A DNA stretch of 64,000 bases from Mya arenaria. Its lineage: Eukaryota; Mollusca; Bivalvia; Myida; Myidae. The notes below the pieces were generated by a model. It ran no database searches, was not told where the DNA came from, and saw only the letters and a list, made by a program, of their open reading frames with translations. Positions within the stretch are counted from its first letter, which is position 1. Every line of letters begins with the position of its first letter. The position numbers were made by a program, and so were the translations under genes. The stretch spans positions 32,046,460-32,110,459 of the forward strand of contig NC_069128.1 in assembly GCF_026914265.1 (NCBI RefSeq). The letters are read 5' to 3'. Of this stretch, positions 47,370 to 59,280 are shown in pieces.

Positions 47370-47740
47370 TTAAGGTTACGGGAGCCTTCACTGTCAAAAG
47401 TAAGATATATATAATTTGTCCCCCTAATGCCATAAAATATGGATGGTCCCCTTAATGCCTCAAAAATAATATAATATATACACTGGTCTCCATAAACCCT
47501 TCGACATATAAACCTGTCCTCTTAAAACCTGCAACATACTTACAAATTATCAAGGAGACCGCAAATTACTTATATTTTTTGTTAATTAATTTAAGAAGCC
47601 TAAATCTTGTACACATAATAAATGATCATTTCAATACTAAATTATCAACAAAAAAGCAAAATAAAGTATAAAACAAAAAATATACAAATTGTCTCCTTAA
47701 TGCCGTAAAATATATACGGTCTCCTTAATGCCCTAAGTAG
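47370..47740. repeat. Degenerate repeats with CTCCTTAATGCC words
   Basis: GTCTCCTTAA / GGTCCCCTTAATGCC occurs repeatedly with ATAAAATAT spacers. The word also ends the 118-bp dispersed repeat (33.8 and 58.4 kb), so these are probably related. Confidence 0.45.
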
Positions 47741-48516
47741 ATATATAAGATATCTTTATTGAACCACATTTATTTCTAAGTGGGCAATATATATATAGCA
47801 CTTGTACAACTACTTGTACTTGTACAGTATGCAGAAATGAAAGTATCTCATAAATGCAAAAAAAAGTATGCAGTCATCACATATTTAAATCAACGGTTAT
47901 GGCCAAATCAAACAATCGGGCAATTGAAAAACCCGTCTTCACTTGTACACTTCAAAACAGTCATTACATTATTTTCCTCCCCAAGCTGAAACGAAATGAA
48001 TAATTTCCTCATTTCCAATCACATTTGGAGATACATAAACAGGAAAATATTGCACATATCTACTTGGGAACTAAAAAACGTTTTGAAAAAAAAACAAGAT
48101 TTGTTTTTAGTTTTAAGAGATCTAAGACAAGTTCATACACATCCTTGGTTTTTATGGTAATATATTTGTGTAACTATTTATATTGTTAATAAGTTAATAA
48201 GGATGTATTATTTGTGTCTTTTTTGGATAAACGTATATAGTCGTACTAAAACAGAATATGTATATTGAATTATTGATAAAATATATATATATTTACGCAC
48301 TCAATTGGTGATATATCTTATCCGCCGATGCATCAAGTGTATTTCTGAAATTTAATAACGCACCTTTTTTCTAGCTTACCCATAGGACGAACAAGTGCGA
48401 AACGTATATCGTCAGCATTACCAAAAGCTAATAAAAGTGCGTAACTACGGTGAGAGCATCTTAAGTAGATACAATTGAGAAACAATATCCTTCTGTAACA
48501 GACGCACGTATAAGCC
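47741..48516. other. Upstream region of the 810-aa gene
   Basis: No other gene seen. ATATATATATAT lies near 48281-48292, about 230 bp before the ATG; a promoter cannot be pinned down. Confidence 0.35.
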
Positions 48517-50949
48517 ATGACAAGGGAAATACTTCTACTCTATGTGCTGTTTTTGGTCGAATTCGCCGAGGCATCAAATGCAGTTAATATGGCGGGTGTT
48601 CCAGAATTGGATCACCAAAACGTTATAGAAAATAGCTCTTTACCTGAATGCAAGTTCAATGTAACCCACTCGAGTATGCGGGTCTTCAGGTCAAGATTAG
48701 AAGTATATGATGTAGTTTTCATAAGATTTCGGATCCGCTTCCTAAATTCAACCGTCAAGAACAGTACTTTACCTGGCGTTTTTAAGCCTGACCTATGGGT
48801 GTGGACCTATCGCCCTCCGCGAGGAAATTATTCCTACCTCAGCTGGAACTTGGAGTTTGGATTTCTGAGCTTTTCCATTCTTGATACTAAAACGGCCGCA
48901 TTACATGACATTGGCTTTACGACGAAACAAAGCAAATGCTCGGTCACGTTTGGGAGTAATGCAACAACAAAAAGTATAACAGATTCACTAATGGAGATTC
49001 TTCATGTTTTTGAACATGGTCTTCCAAAGTATCAGACCAACTACATATGCTACCTATCAGAAGTTCCTGGTATCAGAAGTTCCTTCGCTTACAAAGCCGG
49101 GCTCTACTTAAGTTTTCCTGTCACATTCATCAACTACAAATGTTGCACATATGCGTTCTCATTTTATGAAATGCAGTTTCGTAGGTTCTTGTGCAACACA
49201 TTCGTTGATAAATGGCAACTGTTGACACATGGTCCATATTTCATTGGAATAATTCTTCTGTTGTTTGCTCCTATATTTCTGTTTGCGGTTTGTGCGTGCA
49301 TTTCTAAAGACAGTCAGATAATCCCGAAGCATGTCGAAATGGAACCGCTTCTATCAACAGAAACACCCGAGCAAGATAATTGGATTTACCTTGATGGAGA
49401 CTCCCCTGTAACAGTCTTAGACGTATTGTCACAGCCCCTCAATTACTTAAGACGGAAACATCCAATCTTAGATTCACGTCTCCGACGTTTGATTTGCGTA
49501 TGTTGTGCACCTATGCTTATCTATTTAAAACTATATATGTTTAAAGATGGATATGTTTTTTCATATCATAAAACCCTCACGAGAATTTCCGTCAGAGAGC
49601 TGGTCAAATTTGGTCAACCAATAGGGCTTCTTGCTCTATATGGCGATACGTCAGACATGAGTAAAACATTTGTCCCTATTTTAGGTGGTCCAATTGGTGT
49701 CATAGCAATTTACTTTTCACTAGCCCTCATTTTGATAGTTTGTCCTAAAAGTTTAAAGCAAATCGTACAAAATGGCCTACCGCGACAAAGCGATGTTTCA
49801 CCCTTGTTTTACGGCCTAGAGGAGATATCTAGGTCAGATGTGTGTTATCGTACCCCGTACGAAGGGTTTAAAAGAGCATCAGAAATTTGCAAGCAAAAGG
49901 TTTACTTACTTATTACAACTGATCAATGGAAAAAGGTATTCAGCATTCAAAGAAGGAGATTTAAAAGTGGCCCCTGTCACCCGAGTTTGATAAAAACAAT
50001 AACGAAACCACTGACGTTTTCATTTAAAGTAATTGTATGTGTGTTTGAGTTATTTATTTACATTCTATATTTTCTATTCCCGTTATTTACTTGTGGCGTA
50101 ATTATGATCAAAGGTACAGTTGTTACATTAATGGAAACTCGAAATTCATTTAAAAGACATGGCAATTCCGTCAGCAGCTCTGTAGTCTGTTTTTTTATTA
50201 CCGTCTTAGTTTTAGGGTCAGTCGTTGTTTTTGGTTATTGCGTCTGTCTAGTGTTTCTTGAGAGTTTCATCTACCTGACCCAAATGGTTTTGTACTGTTT
50301 TGTAGCACTTGTTATTTTACCGACCATAGCATTTGGCTATCTTTTTTTCTTTGTGTCCCTCGTATACTACTTCGCACATTTAATGAGAAACTTTGGAGAC
50401 GGATATTCGCGACTTTTAGAGATTGCTGTGAAGAAATGTACTGATCTAGAGAGAATGAAAACTGTCCTAGAACTTAAAGATGAAACAATTGTCATTAAGA
50501 ATGTTGATTTTCACTTCAGAACTGTAAACGTAAATGGAGAGGAAATAGTTGTTCCAACAGAAACCCTAATTAAAATCCAATCTCGAGTTAATAATGTACA
50601 AATGGTGAAGCACAAAGATCTCGCCCCTGGAATTCCACGGGAATTGTTCCATAAAATTGTTAAGGAAATACGACCTGTAAATGCGCAGATGATGAACTTC
50701 ATTGTCCACCTTACTATTATAATTACTCTTATAACAGTAACATTGACTTTAGTATCTAAGTTCAACTCGGGGTTTAATACAGATGAATCGGAGGTGCTAC
50801 ACATTGTTTTCACTGTGATTGTTGGATTCATACCAAAACTGATGGAAATGTTTCTAAAAGGCGGAAGTGACGCAGGAAGGAGAGAGATCGAGATAAAACA
50901 GATCGGCAAAATCGTTGAGAAGTTCTGGGAAATTAGTGCTTGTACTTAA
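48517..50949 (+). CDS. Intronless multi-pass membrane protein of unknown function, 810 aa
   Basis: A single uninterrupted ORF. TAA stands in frame just before the ATG, fixing the start if the transcript is unspliced. Residues 1-19 (REILLLYVLFLVEFAEA) form a signal peptide. About 220 extracellular residues follow, with several N-glycosylation sequons (NSS, NVT, NST, NYS, NAT) and paired cysteines. Strong membrane segments lie near residues 240-263, 325-345, 388-412, 505-535, 556-588, 590-625, 728-750 and 764-782. A soluble stretch at about 635-725 (NVNGEEIVVPTETLIKIQ) lies between the last clusters. I do not recognise the family; it looks like the large intronless membrane-protein families of molluscs, but no channel, GPCR or transporter signature is certain. 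An AATAAA lies 69 bp after the stop, partly formed by the edge of a MITE C copy. Confidence 0.82.
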   Translation: MTREILLLYVLFLVEFAEASNAVNMAGVPELDHQNVIENSSLPECKFNVTHSSMRVFRSRLEVYDVVFIRFRIRFLNSTVKNSTLPGVFKPDLWVWTYRPPRGNYSYLSWNLEFGFLSFSILDTKTAALHDIGFTTKQSKCSVTFGSNATTKSITDSLMEILHVFEHGLPKYQTNYICYLSEVPGIRSSFAYKAGLYLSFPVTFINYKCCTYAFSFYEMQFRRFLCNTFVDKWQLLTHGPYFIGIILLLFAPIFLFAVCACISKDSQIIPKHVEMEPLLSTETPEQDNWIYLDGDSPVTVLDVLSQPLNYLRRKHPILDSRLRRLICVCCAPMLIYLKLYMFKDGYVFSYHKTLTRISVRELVKFGQPIGLLALYGDTSDMSKTFVPILGGPIGVIAIYFSLALILIVCPKSLKQIVQNGLPRQSDVSPLFYGLEEISRSDVCYRTPYEGFKRASEICKQKVYLLITTDQWKKVFSIQRRRFKSGPCHPSLIKTITKPLTFSFKVIVCVFELFIYILYFLFPLFTCGVIMIKGTVVTLMETRNSFKRHGNSVSSSVVCFFITVLVLGSVVVFGYCVCLVFLESFIYLTQMVLYCFVALVILPTIAFGYLFFFVSLVYYFAHLMRNFGDGYSRLLEIAVKKCTDLERMKTVLELKDETIVIKNVDFHFRTVNVNGEEIVVPTETLIKIQSRVNNVQMVKHKDLAPGIPRELFHKIVKEIRPVNAQMMNFIVHLTIIITLITVTLTLVSKFNSGFNTDESEVLHIVFTVIVGFIPKLMEMFLKGGSDAGRREIEIKQIGKIVEKFWEISACT

Positions 50950-51017
50950 GAATAACCTGATTCCTGAGGATTTATATCCAGACTATTTAACACTTACTTA
51001 CCGCTGAAATGGTAATG

Positions 51018-51023
51018 AATAAA
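51018..51023 (+). terminator. Polyadenylation signal AATAAA
   Basis: First AATAAA after the 810-aa ORF. Its last bases belong to the MITE C left end, so the insertion may have supplied the signal. Confidence 0.45.
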
Positions 51024-51387
51024 GATGCACTATTACTCCCAAATAATATTTAACACAGTAAATACAATTGTTTTGATATACCCAAAAGGATGAAGAAATG
51101 TCGAAAACATTGGTTCTTATGAAGGCAACCGTGTTTAATTGAGAAGAAATGTGCAGAAAATAAGGTATTTCTACCTTATGAGACCATAGTAAATGGCAAT
51201 AAATCTTTTAGCATTCACCAATCATTTAATATTTTAGCGTTTTCAGCTATTGAATAGACAGTTTAAATATTTGTTATTAATATTTTCTATTAATGCATAA
51301 TTTAGTAAGTAGTTGTGGGTGTATCACTCAAAATTTATGTATGTTTACCTGTGTATGTATTTATTGTGAATAAGAGTGCCACTTTAA
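51019..51387. mobile_element. MITE family C, full copy
   Basis: Left end TAAAGATGCACTATTACTCC; the right end read inward is TTAAAGTGGCACTCTTATTC. About 370 bp, no ORF. Confidence 0.75.
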
Positions 51388-53095
51388 TTGATTCGATGTT
51401 GATGAAGGTATGCTAAATTGTGCTTTGTCGTACTTGAATCTTAGCTTTTAGTTAGCTCTTGGTAGCTAAGTGTTGTCAAAATAGTTTGAAATTGACAATG
51501 AGTTTGACCCCAATAGACTTACAATGTGGCTTTGGAGAGACAGAAACATCCGATTTAATATGTAAACATGTATTGTGGATTTTGTAAAGTTTCGTTTTAA
51601 ATGATTCTTGTATATAAGCAGGTCTATGTTTTTGACTTCTTCTAATTGATCAGTCAAAATTTATAGTGGATTTTTCGTCTTATTTTAAGTGTGTTTTATA
51701 TATTTGCAGAATTATTCTTATGATACGCATATTATCTTTTTGACTACATCTATTGCCACCGTAAATTCTATTGTATTATAAAAAAATGTGTAACCTGTAG
51801 TTAAAATGCTGATAAAATATTGTTAACCATTCATGTGCTTTAAGTAAATGTATTTTGCACTTACTGGCCCCGTTTTCTCCAACATTCGTACGACTCTTAT
51901 AACACGATCACGCATAGCTATTTCTGCCTTGGTATGATAAAAGAAGTTATGTAAGATGAATTAGTGCAATCATTTTGCTAATCGAAATAAGGTACCTTAA
52001 CCTGTTTAGCTTACGATGTTTGAAAATTTGAATCGTGTTTGTGTTTGTTTGTTCTTTTGAACCTTTGTGGTTTGCGATATGTATTTGGAGCAACAGGCCC
52101 ATAAGCTATGTTTTAAACAATACCGTGTTAAAGGACACAAGGCTAACGCCTAGCAGACATTGAGAGACAGACAATCGAAAGCACAAACTACATCCATGTA
52201 TGTACATGTTTTTTCTTTGGATGTCATTATTCTTCTGATCCCTTTACAAGAAGACATCGAAATATCGACTATAATCGATATGACATTATTCAAGATATAC
52301 CAATATCTTAGTAGGCTCAAGACAACAGTTATCTGCCCCCCGTTGACCAAGATCCGGATGTGAATACAGAAAAAAGAGTGATTGTTTTCAGGTATCAATA
52401 TTTTATTAAAGTTGAATGAAAGAGAAGAAACGGGTGGCCTTTTTGCATAGAGCTTAACACAATTTGAAACTGTATCGTAAAAAATGATAGTTTTCAGTGT
52501 AAAAAGGAAAAATCATTGCCTGTGGAACTATGTAAATTGGTTGTTTGTAGCTTTATTCCGCCTTGACCTCAGGGTCATGTATCACTACTGAATTTTGTGA
52601 TAAAATGCATTCGTCAACCCTATGTTTTCTTGTGATTAAATTTTGTGTCTTGGATGTTCTACAGCAGCCAGTTACTTGTTTTTCAATTGGGACTGTCTTA
52701 AAGTGAAAAGCCATGTTAGTGTCTATATGAAACATATCGTAAACTTAACTGTGGTCTTAAAATGGTCAAATATGCAAAGGTTACGGCACAAACAACCAGA
52801 GTCATGGGGGTAATTGGCAACGTTTCGTTTTTGACAAAGGTGTCAAAGACGACGTTCATAACAAGCATGCAGTCGAAGTGAAAAGCATGGTTATTTTAAC
52901 GGTTAAGTTCCGCCCTCGTGTTACGGTTCCGATTTGAGTGTTAATGCAAAAATGAAAAAAAAAAGGAAAAAAGTGAAACATGATACAATATGTACAATAG
53001 ATATGTTAATTGTTTATCTTCGCAATCATGTATAAATTTAATCGTTTAGAGGTTCTTAATTGTCAATCTGTAAGTCAATATTGCATCGAACATTA
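51388..53095. other. No gene seen
   Basis: AT-rich, unremarkable. Overlapping small ORFs at 52.15-52.74 kb carry no motif. Confidence 0.45.
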
Positions 53096-53097
53096 TA

Positions 53098-53124
53098 ATA
53101 ACGTTTTTGAACAAAAACGTTATA
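53098..53124. repeat. Small perfect hairpin
   Basis: ATAACGTTTTTG and CAAAAACGTTAT pair around a two- to three-base loop. AATAACGTTTTTG occurs again at 53202-53214. Confidence 0.7.
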
Positions 53125-53253
53125 TAACTGCATGATGACTGTTATCAGAGTTAGGAATCACGTGACTTCGAAGGGGTTCTCACAGGGGTCCCCAAGTATA
53201 ACAATAACGTTTTTGACTGAAAAGATATGGAAATACCTTTAAGTCTATTAAAG

Positions 53254-53457
53254 ACAAACGCGTGGTTGGTACTGTTTCTGTACATCGCAGTTTAGACGCA
53301 TCGCGGAAGTCGTACGCGGTAGCAGCAAATGAACGCGGTGATGACGCGAACCACCGCGTTGTCTACTGCAGTATATATCGCCGCGATTTAAAATTCCGCC
53401 ATAACACAATCTCGCCCGCGGTGGCAACGTTTTTTGGCAACAAACGCGTGGTTGGTA
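53254..53457. repeat. CpG-rich block bounded by 18-bp direct repeats
   Basis: ACAAACGCGTGGTTGGTA at 53254-53271 and again at 53440-53457. Between them CpG is dense (GCGCGG, CCGCG words) in otherwise AT-rich, CpG-poor DNA, with GTATATAT in the middle. Possibly a short mobile element; the 83-aa ORF over it has no domain. Confidence 0.6.
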
Positions 53458-55735
53458 GTGTAGGCCTTAAAGAGAGAACAAATGAAACAAATCCGTTTAT
53501 TTCAGATACTTAGCAATCGATGAGTAAAGACTTCTAAGAGAAACTCCATTAAAACAAGTCTTCAAAACAGATCTTTAGAAAACCCATATCTCATAACAAA
53601 TATTAGTTTGCGTCTTGTTATCAATCTATGTTTACACAAGGTATCTTTGTTTATACAAAAAGTATGTGTGCTTCAGAAGAAGTCTGATTTTAACAACATC
53701 GAGCTTTGTTTCTGAACGGACATGTAGCTAACAGACCTCACAAATATTTTCGCTGCTCATGAACGAAGCATTTGGTGCATTCGAGGACGATCCACACTCG
53801 ACAACCAAACCGGTTTCAACCGCTTCATTTGGTTTCAAAAGCAATTAAATGCACAGGAAAAAAGTCGCGTTTAGCAAAACGTTGCAAGAAACAGACTGTC
53901 ATTCACTGACAAAGCGTCAACAAAAACGGGTTGGATAGAAAGAAACACTTTTAAAATAAGTGAAAAGTCACACCATTCTTTCAGAAATACTATTGGCATT
54001 CAGTGTGTTTTAAAAGCGTTAATATTGACTGTTGGCGATTGACGCGCAAGAAATGTTTAAACCTGACCGTTCGTAGAATAATAATATTTGAAACTTCAAA
54101 ATGAAAATTAAACATAGTGCATGTTGGAGAGCTTTGTATAAGTATGTTGTTTACTTTTGATACTTTTCACAGTATTTACTCTAAAAGGACAACTATAATT
54201 GTAAATCCTTCTTTCTATTTACATTACAATAACGCCGTATACATCACTAGACGAGTAGTTTTAATTGATGTCACATGACTACCACACGATGACCATTATT
54301 ATTACATGCCATACAAAGAACGCCTGTTGAATTGTGTACATGTATAGCGATTTTATCTGTAGATCGACTATCACAATGGGAGTCATAAAACATGTTGTTT
54401 ATGACAAATTATTTTTGATAAAACAGGAAATGGAAAGCACAGGACTATCCCAGTAGTCAAAATGTTAAAAACAAAAGCCTGCTTAGAGGCAGAAGGAATT
54501 CCTTTTTAGCCTGAGCCAGCGTTGCTATTGATAACTACTAGTTTTTTTTAATATTATATGCCTTTAAAACGAAATGATTTTAATACCAACATTATAGTTA
54601 TGTCATGGTTGCGTTTGGCCATTTATTATTTCGTTCAGTTCTTCTCTTTAAATAAATGCTACAAAAAACGCTGAGCTTTTCAGTATCACTACATCACATA
54701 GTATGAACTACTTTGAGGTAAAAAAGGAAGGCCAATACATGATTATAAATACCAGAACCTTCGTTGAGTGACAAATCCGTGTAAACTACTTCCTAGCTTA
54801 ATAAACAATTGAAGTATGTTTTCTACCCCAATGCGAACCAGAAAATAATTATATATCCCAAAAACTGCAAAATGTCAGGCTTTGGTTAACGCTGTTTTAT
54901 TCACGATGCGGTCAAAACTAATGAGCATTGATATATATATATATATTTTAAATCAGTCTAAATGTAGAACAATCGACAGTTATATTCGTTTATAACTACA
55001 TATTGAAAATAAGTGAATGCATATTCATTAAGCAACATAAAACTGGGAATCAAGAGTTCCTAGGCCATATGAAAATTATCGCTGTGGATTGGAGCAATGC
55101 TATTTTTTTCTGTTTATCTTGCCTTTACCTTACACTATTATATAGAACATAAGTTTCATGTAAGATATTTATTTGGTCCGGATTAACGAAATAATCGTTT
55201 AATTCGTTTTATTTTTATATGTAATAAACGCAGAGATCAAATAATTTAGACAATGGTTTGCCTTTTTTGCAAATGGGGTATTTAATTTGTTTCTAATGAT
55301 TTCATTAAAGGATAAGTACTAGTGTTTTTAGCATAAAAGTATGTGTAATCGATTTAAATCAAGGACACAGAAGAAAGGAAATATGTTGTCATAATTTAAC
55401 ATGTTGTTTAACATAGCATTCAAGTAATTTGAAGATAGTAAACTTCTGCAAATGAATTAACCTTTGAATCAATACTGTGTAGAGTATTTTCATTATTATG
55501 CATTGAAATACAGTGCGCCAAACAATATCTTGATGATACAGTGTTATCTTCATAACAAAACTCATCTTGCATTAAGATAAATACATCAGGTGCAGCAATT
55601 GCAGTAATAGCACATTTCTTACAATACAATTGAAATATTTTGCTATTCAATATAAGCATTTTACGATAAAGCAATGAACACAAAAGAAACAACTACGAAT
55701 GTGGTTAAATGCACCATAAACAAATTTAAACATAC
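53458..55735. other. No gene seen
   Basis: AT-rich without convincing coding signal; short AT microsatellite at 54928-54946. Confidence 0.45.
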
Positions 55736-55737
55736 TC

Positions 55738-56025
55738 TCAATGCGATGTACATAGCCACAGAACAACAGACACTATATGCGACGCACAACGCCATAAAAT
55801 AACTGACACACTATACACCACAAGATATCATTCATCCATTGCGCCGCATATTGCCACAATACAACATACACTTAATGCGAAACACAACACCACTATAAAA
55901 CACACAAATCCAATGCGCCACACACAGCCTTAAGACAACAAACACGCAATTAGAAACACAACTTTACAAGACAACAGAAACTCAATGCGACACACAGCGC
56001 TACAACATAACAGACACAGATAAAA
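55738..56025. repeat. Degenerate ACACA-rich tandem repeat
   Basis: Recurring words AATGCGACACACA, AACGCCATAAAATAAC and ACAACAGACAC at irregular 35-50 bp spacing, purine/pyrimidine biased. Confidence 0.55.
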
Positions 56026-58025
56026 TAAACAATTAAAATGCCGGCAACAGAAGTCGTTTGGGGCTCAGAGAGTTTGACTTGGAGAGTTCAGTGAAACAAA
56101 GGTTCGCTAAGGCCTTTAGTTTTCATTGTATTATTAAATTAATTGAAACATTTATCAATGCAGAAATCACAATAAAGAATGTTTGCTACTATAATCATTA
56201 TAATTTCAACTGCTTTCATTGTCAGCTATTTCCGTTATTTATGTCTGCTTAGCATGAAAGGGGCCCTTGTAGTTTAGTAAGGCTTTAGTTTTTCTTTGCA
56301 TAATTTCTGTATTTATGTTTCGGTTAAGTGCGACATGTTTAAAGGCCCTGTGCCACCTAAGATTAAATACTTAAAGACTTAAATTAAAGGGCGTATATGA
56401 CAATGATTAAATATTATACATGAGTGTCAGATAATGTCTGATAACATTCCAAGGTCCAAACGATGCTTTGTTTACAAAAAATATCACCCGGCGTTTATCA
56501 TCTTTTATGGTTGTCACGGGACCAATAAAAAGCGTGGACATGTACAAATAATATACTATTTACAATAATACATTAATAGGTACATCTGTTGTTGAATCAA
56601 ACAACATGTAGCTAACATTTTATTACATTTAAACAATCACAAGTTGACAAATATGGTAAATCTGACCAAAGATCAACTGAATTCCACTTCTGAGTGCTTA
56701 GCAAACAACCAGGATATGACACCTACACTAAATGAATTTATAATCCTTGTAAGGATACTCAATAGTGTGAATTATTCGATAAAATTTCATGAAATATCTT
56801 TATGATGTTATGATTGATTGGCACCGTAACTCGGTGAATACAGGAAGTGTATTTCAGTGTGATGGTACAAAGGCTCAGCAACAGTAAAACGGTATAAGGA
56901 CTTAGCACTTTTTGTAATATATGTAAAACGACAAATAATTGCTTGTCTTTAAATGATTACTATTTTCATACAAGTTTAACACAAAAACAATGTTGGCCTT
57001 TTAATGAGTCGTATACATTGTCGGGATAATCTGAAAAAATGTTTTCTTTTAATTCATTTTGAAATAAATGTATTTTAGTTTAGGTTTTTGCTTTCGACGG
57101 ATGGTCAATATTCAATCTGTAAGCTGTTTACTTTCGATATCATGAACAATATTTTCTTTCCAAGACTAGTCTAATGGGCAATCTTTATTGTCAACAATGT
57201 CATGATAACGTCGTATTAAATCTTTGAAAAACGTTCAGTAAACCCTCAACATACACTGCAGTAAAGGTCAGGCTTGGTGAAATATACATTTAATTACGTT
57301 TTTATGTACAAAAACTAAATATCAATATTTATTTTTATCAAATATAAATCAGGAATCAATGTTTATATAGATGGTCCAAAGTCCCCTCCAAGTGGCCACT
57401 AGTCGCTCCAAATCGTGTGCGTGTTTAAAAGTTAGGGAAAGTTTTGGGATAAGTCTTGAATTCTTTTTGACCAAGTATTGATTCGGAAAGATCGTCGAAA
57501 ATTGGCTTAAGTAGAAGTCAATAAGGATTACTGCTGTTCTATCCGTTTGTAAACATGTCTATTTGTGCCGTTTGTGGGACTGATACATTAACTTATTAGG
57601 TTCCCTTAGGGTCTAAGCCTGTAGCCTATTAAAGCTTAAAACATTCTTGTCCAAATTTGAGCCACGTTTTAGTATAGAACATATTTTCTTCAAAAACACG
57701 TTTATTAAAAAAGTAATGCAATCTAGGCATATAGCGCAAAATCACATTGAAATACTGATTTACCAGACAGTTTCAACACTTTCTAACTCGTTCAGTCAGC
57801 CATTTCAACTGTCACGTGTGTAGTTTGATATGAGAGATGACATAAAGACTATCAATAGAATAAAACCTTCTCGCCGATAAATGTGAGTGCAAGACCTAAT
57901 GTCCTTGGTCCGGTTTTAATTCAGACCGTAAGACTCCCTGGGCGAAACTCAGGTTTTGGCCTATCGGCGTTTCAAGTTTCAAGTCGTTTGTGAAAGTAAG
58001 TGCTGCGATGGATCGTTATCGATGT
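56026..58025. other. No gene seen
   Basis: AT-rich, small ORFs only, no recognised repeat. Confidence 0.45.
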
Positions 58026-58029
58026 TTTT

Positions 58030-58044
58030 AATAATAATAATAAC

Positions 58045-58112
<68 letters not shown>

Positions 58113-58122
58113 TAATAATAAT
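58030..58122. repeat. (AAT)n microsatellite
   Basis: About 30 AAT/ATA triplets with a few GAT interruptions. Confidence 0.95.
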
Positions 58123-58280
58123 AAAAGAGAAAATGCCAAAAATATCAATAAAGATATACATTACACATTCTTTTTGTAAAGCTAAGCAATTATAATTGGT
58201 TCCCTAAGCCACTATGGACGCATTTGGTCAATGATGTATGACTGTCATTGTATTAATTTCTACATTTGTATTGATGTAGA

Positions 58281-58398
<118 letters not shown>

Positions 58399-58517
58399 AC
58401 TACAGATATTAAGGTGACCATATATATATTAATCTAGGCATTATGGGGACCGCTGGATTAAGGCGACAAAAATTGGTCTCCTTAATATTTTCAGTCCAGA
58501 TTTGATGTATCAAATGT
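58399..58517. repeat. Dispersed 118-bp repeat, copy 2
   Basis: Same sequence as 33811-33929 with only a few changes (GACCATATATATATTAATC versus GACCATAGTATATATTAATC). Preceded by the AT microsatellite, as is copy 1. Confidence 0.9.
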
Positions 58518-58534
58518 CGGTCGGTGGAATTACC

Positions 58535-58590
58535 GAAAACCCGAAAATCCCCGTAAATACCGAAAATCCCCGTAAATACCGAAAATCCCT
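58535..58590. repeat. 20-bp short tandem repeat
   Basis: Three units of the CCCGTAAATACCGAAAAT type. Confidence 0.85.
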
Positions 58591-58639
58591 TCCATTCTCT
58601 GAGGTATATAGCGTTTTCTTTAATACGCCCGGATTTACT

Positions 58640-59280
58640 ACTTTATTGTGTTCGAATGTTGTATGCCGTAATTGTTGGAGGTTGGAGAGGGGTGGGGAAG
58701 CCTGGGGAGGGTGGGGATGGGGGTCGTGGGGACTAAAACCCGGGACCCCCTTTCATTTTCAAAAGTTCGTACAAAAGAAGAGTATGCGAGGAGGTTCTTA
58801 CGCCGTTCCTTCAAAACTGCATTGTGTTTTAGTGGGTTGTATGCTGTATATCTTGGTGGTTGGAGAGGGGTGGGGTCGTCGGAGTAGTTGGGGTGGGGCA
58901 GGGAGTGATTAAACCCCGGGAACCCCATTCATATTTCTAAGTACATACACAAGAGTATGCAGTATGGTTTAAAACTGTATTGTGTTTAAGTGGGTTGTAT
59001 GTCGTGGTTGAGGTTGGTTGGAGAGTGGTGGGGGAGTCGGAGGAGGGGGTGGTGGCTACGAAGAAGTCTCAAATACTACTTTCACATATCTCATTTCAAA
59101 TTGTAGAGGTAAGGGAGGGTAGGGTCGTACCTTACCGTATACAAAAAAGTATGCGAGGGTGTGTACGCCGATATTTAATACTTCATTTTGGTCGTCCTGT
59201 ATGCCAAAGTTGTTGGTGGGTGGAGGGGTGTGTGGAAGTCGGACGAGGGGGATGGCTAAATCCCGGGAAGTCCTTTTAAT
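58640..59280. repeat. G-rich tandem array, four units of about 155-200 bp
   Basis: Each unit has an ATTGTGTT(T/C) start, GTATGC(C/T)G, a GGTTGGAGAGGGGTGGGG core, AAACCCGGGA.CCCC and AAGAGTATGCGAG. Cores start near 58674, 58855, 59011 and 59210. Runs of GGGG suggest G-quadruplex potential. ORFs over it are repeat translation. Confidence 0.8.

Noticed and set aside
50511-50909. 132-aa minus-strand ORF
   Set aside because: Antisense shadow of the 810-aa membrane protein; no motif.
53262-53513. 83-aa ORF in the CpG-rich block
   Set aside because: No domain, and it spans the direct repeat at the block's edge; its length is explained by the absence of AT-rich stops in CpG-rich DNA.
58502-59279. 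Long ORFs in the G-rich array
   Set aside because: They follow the tandem repeat and change frame between units.
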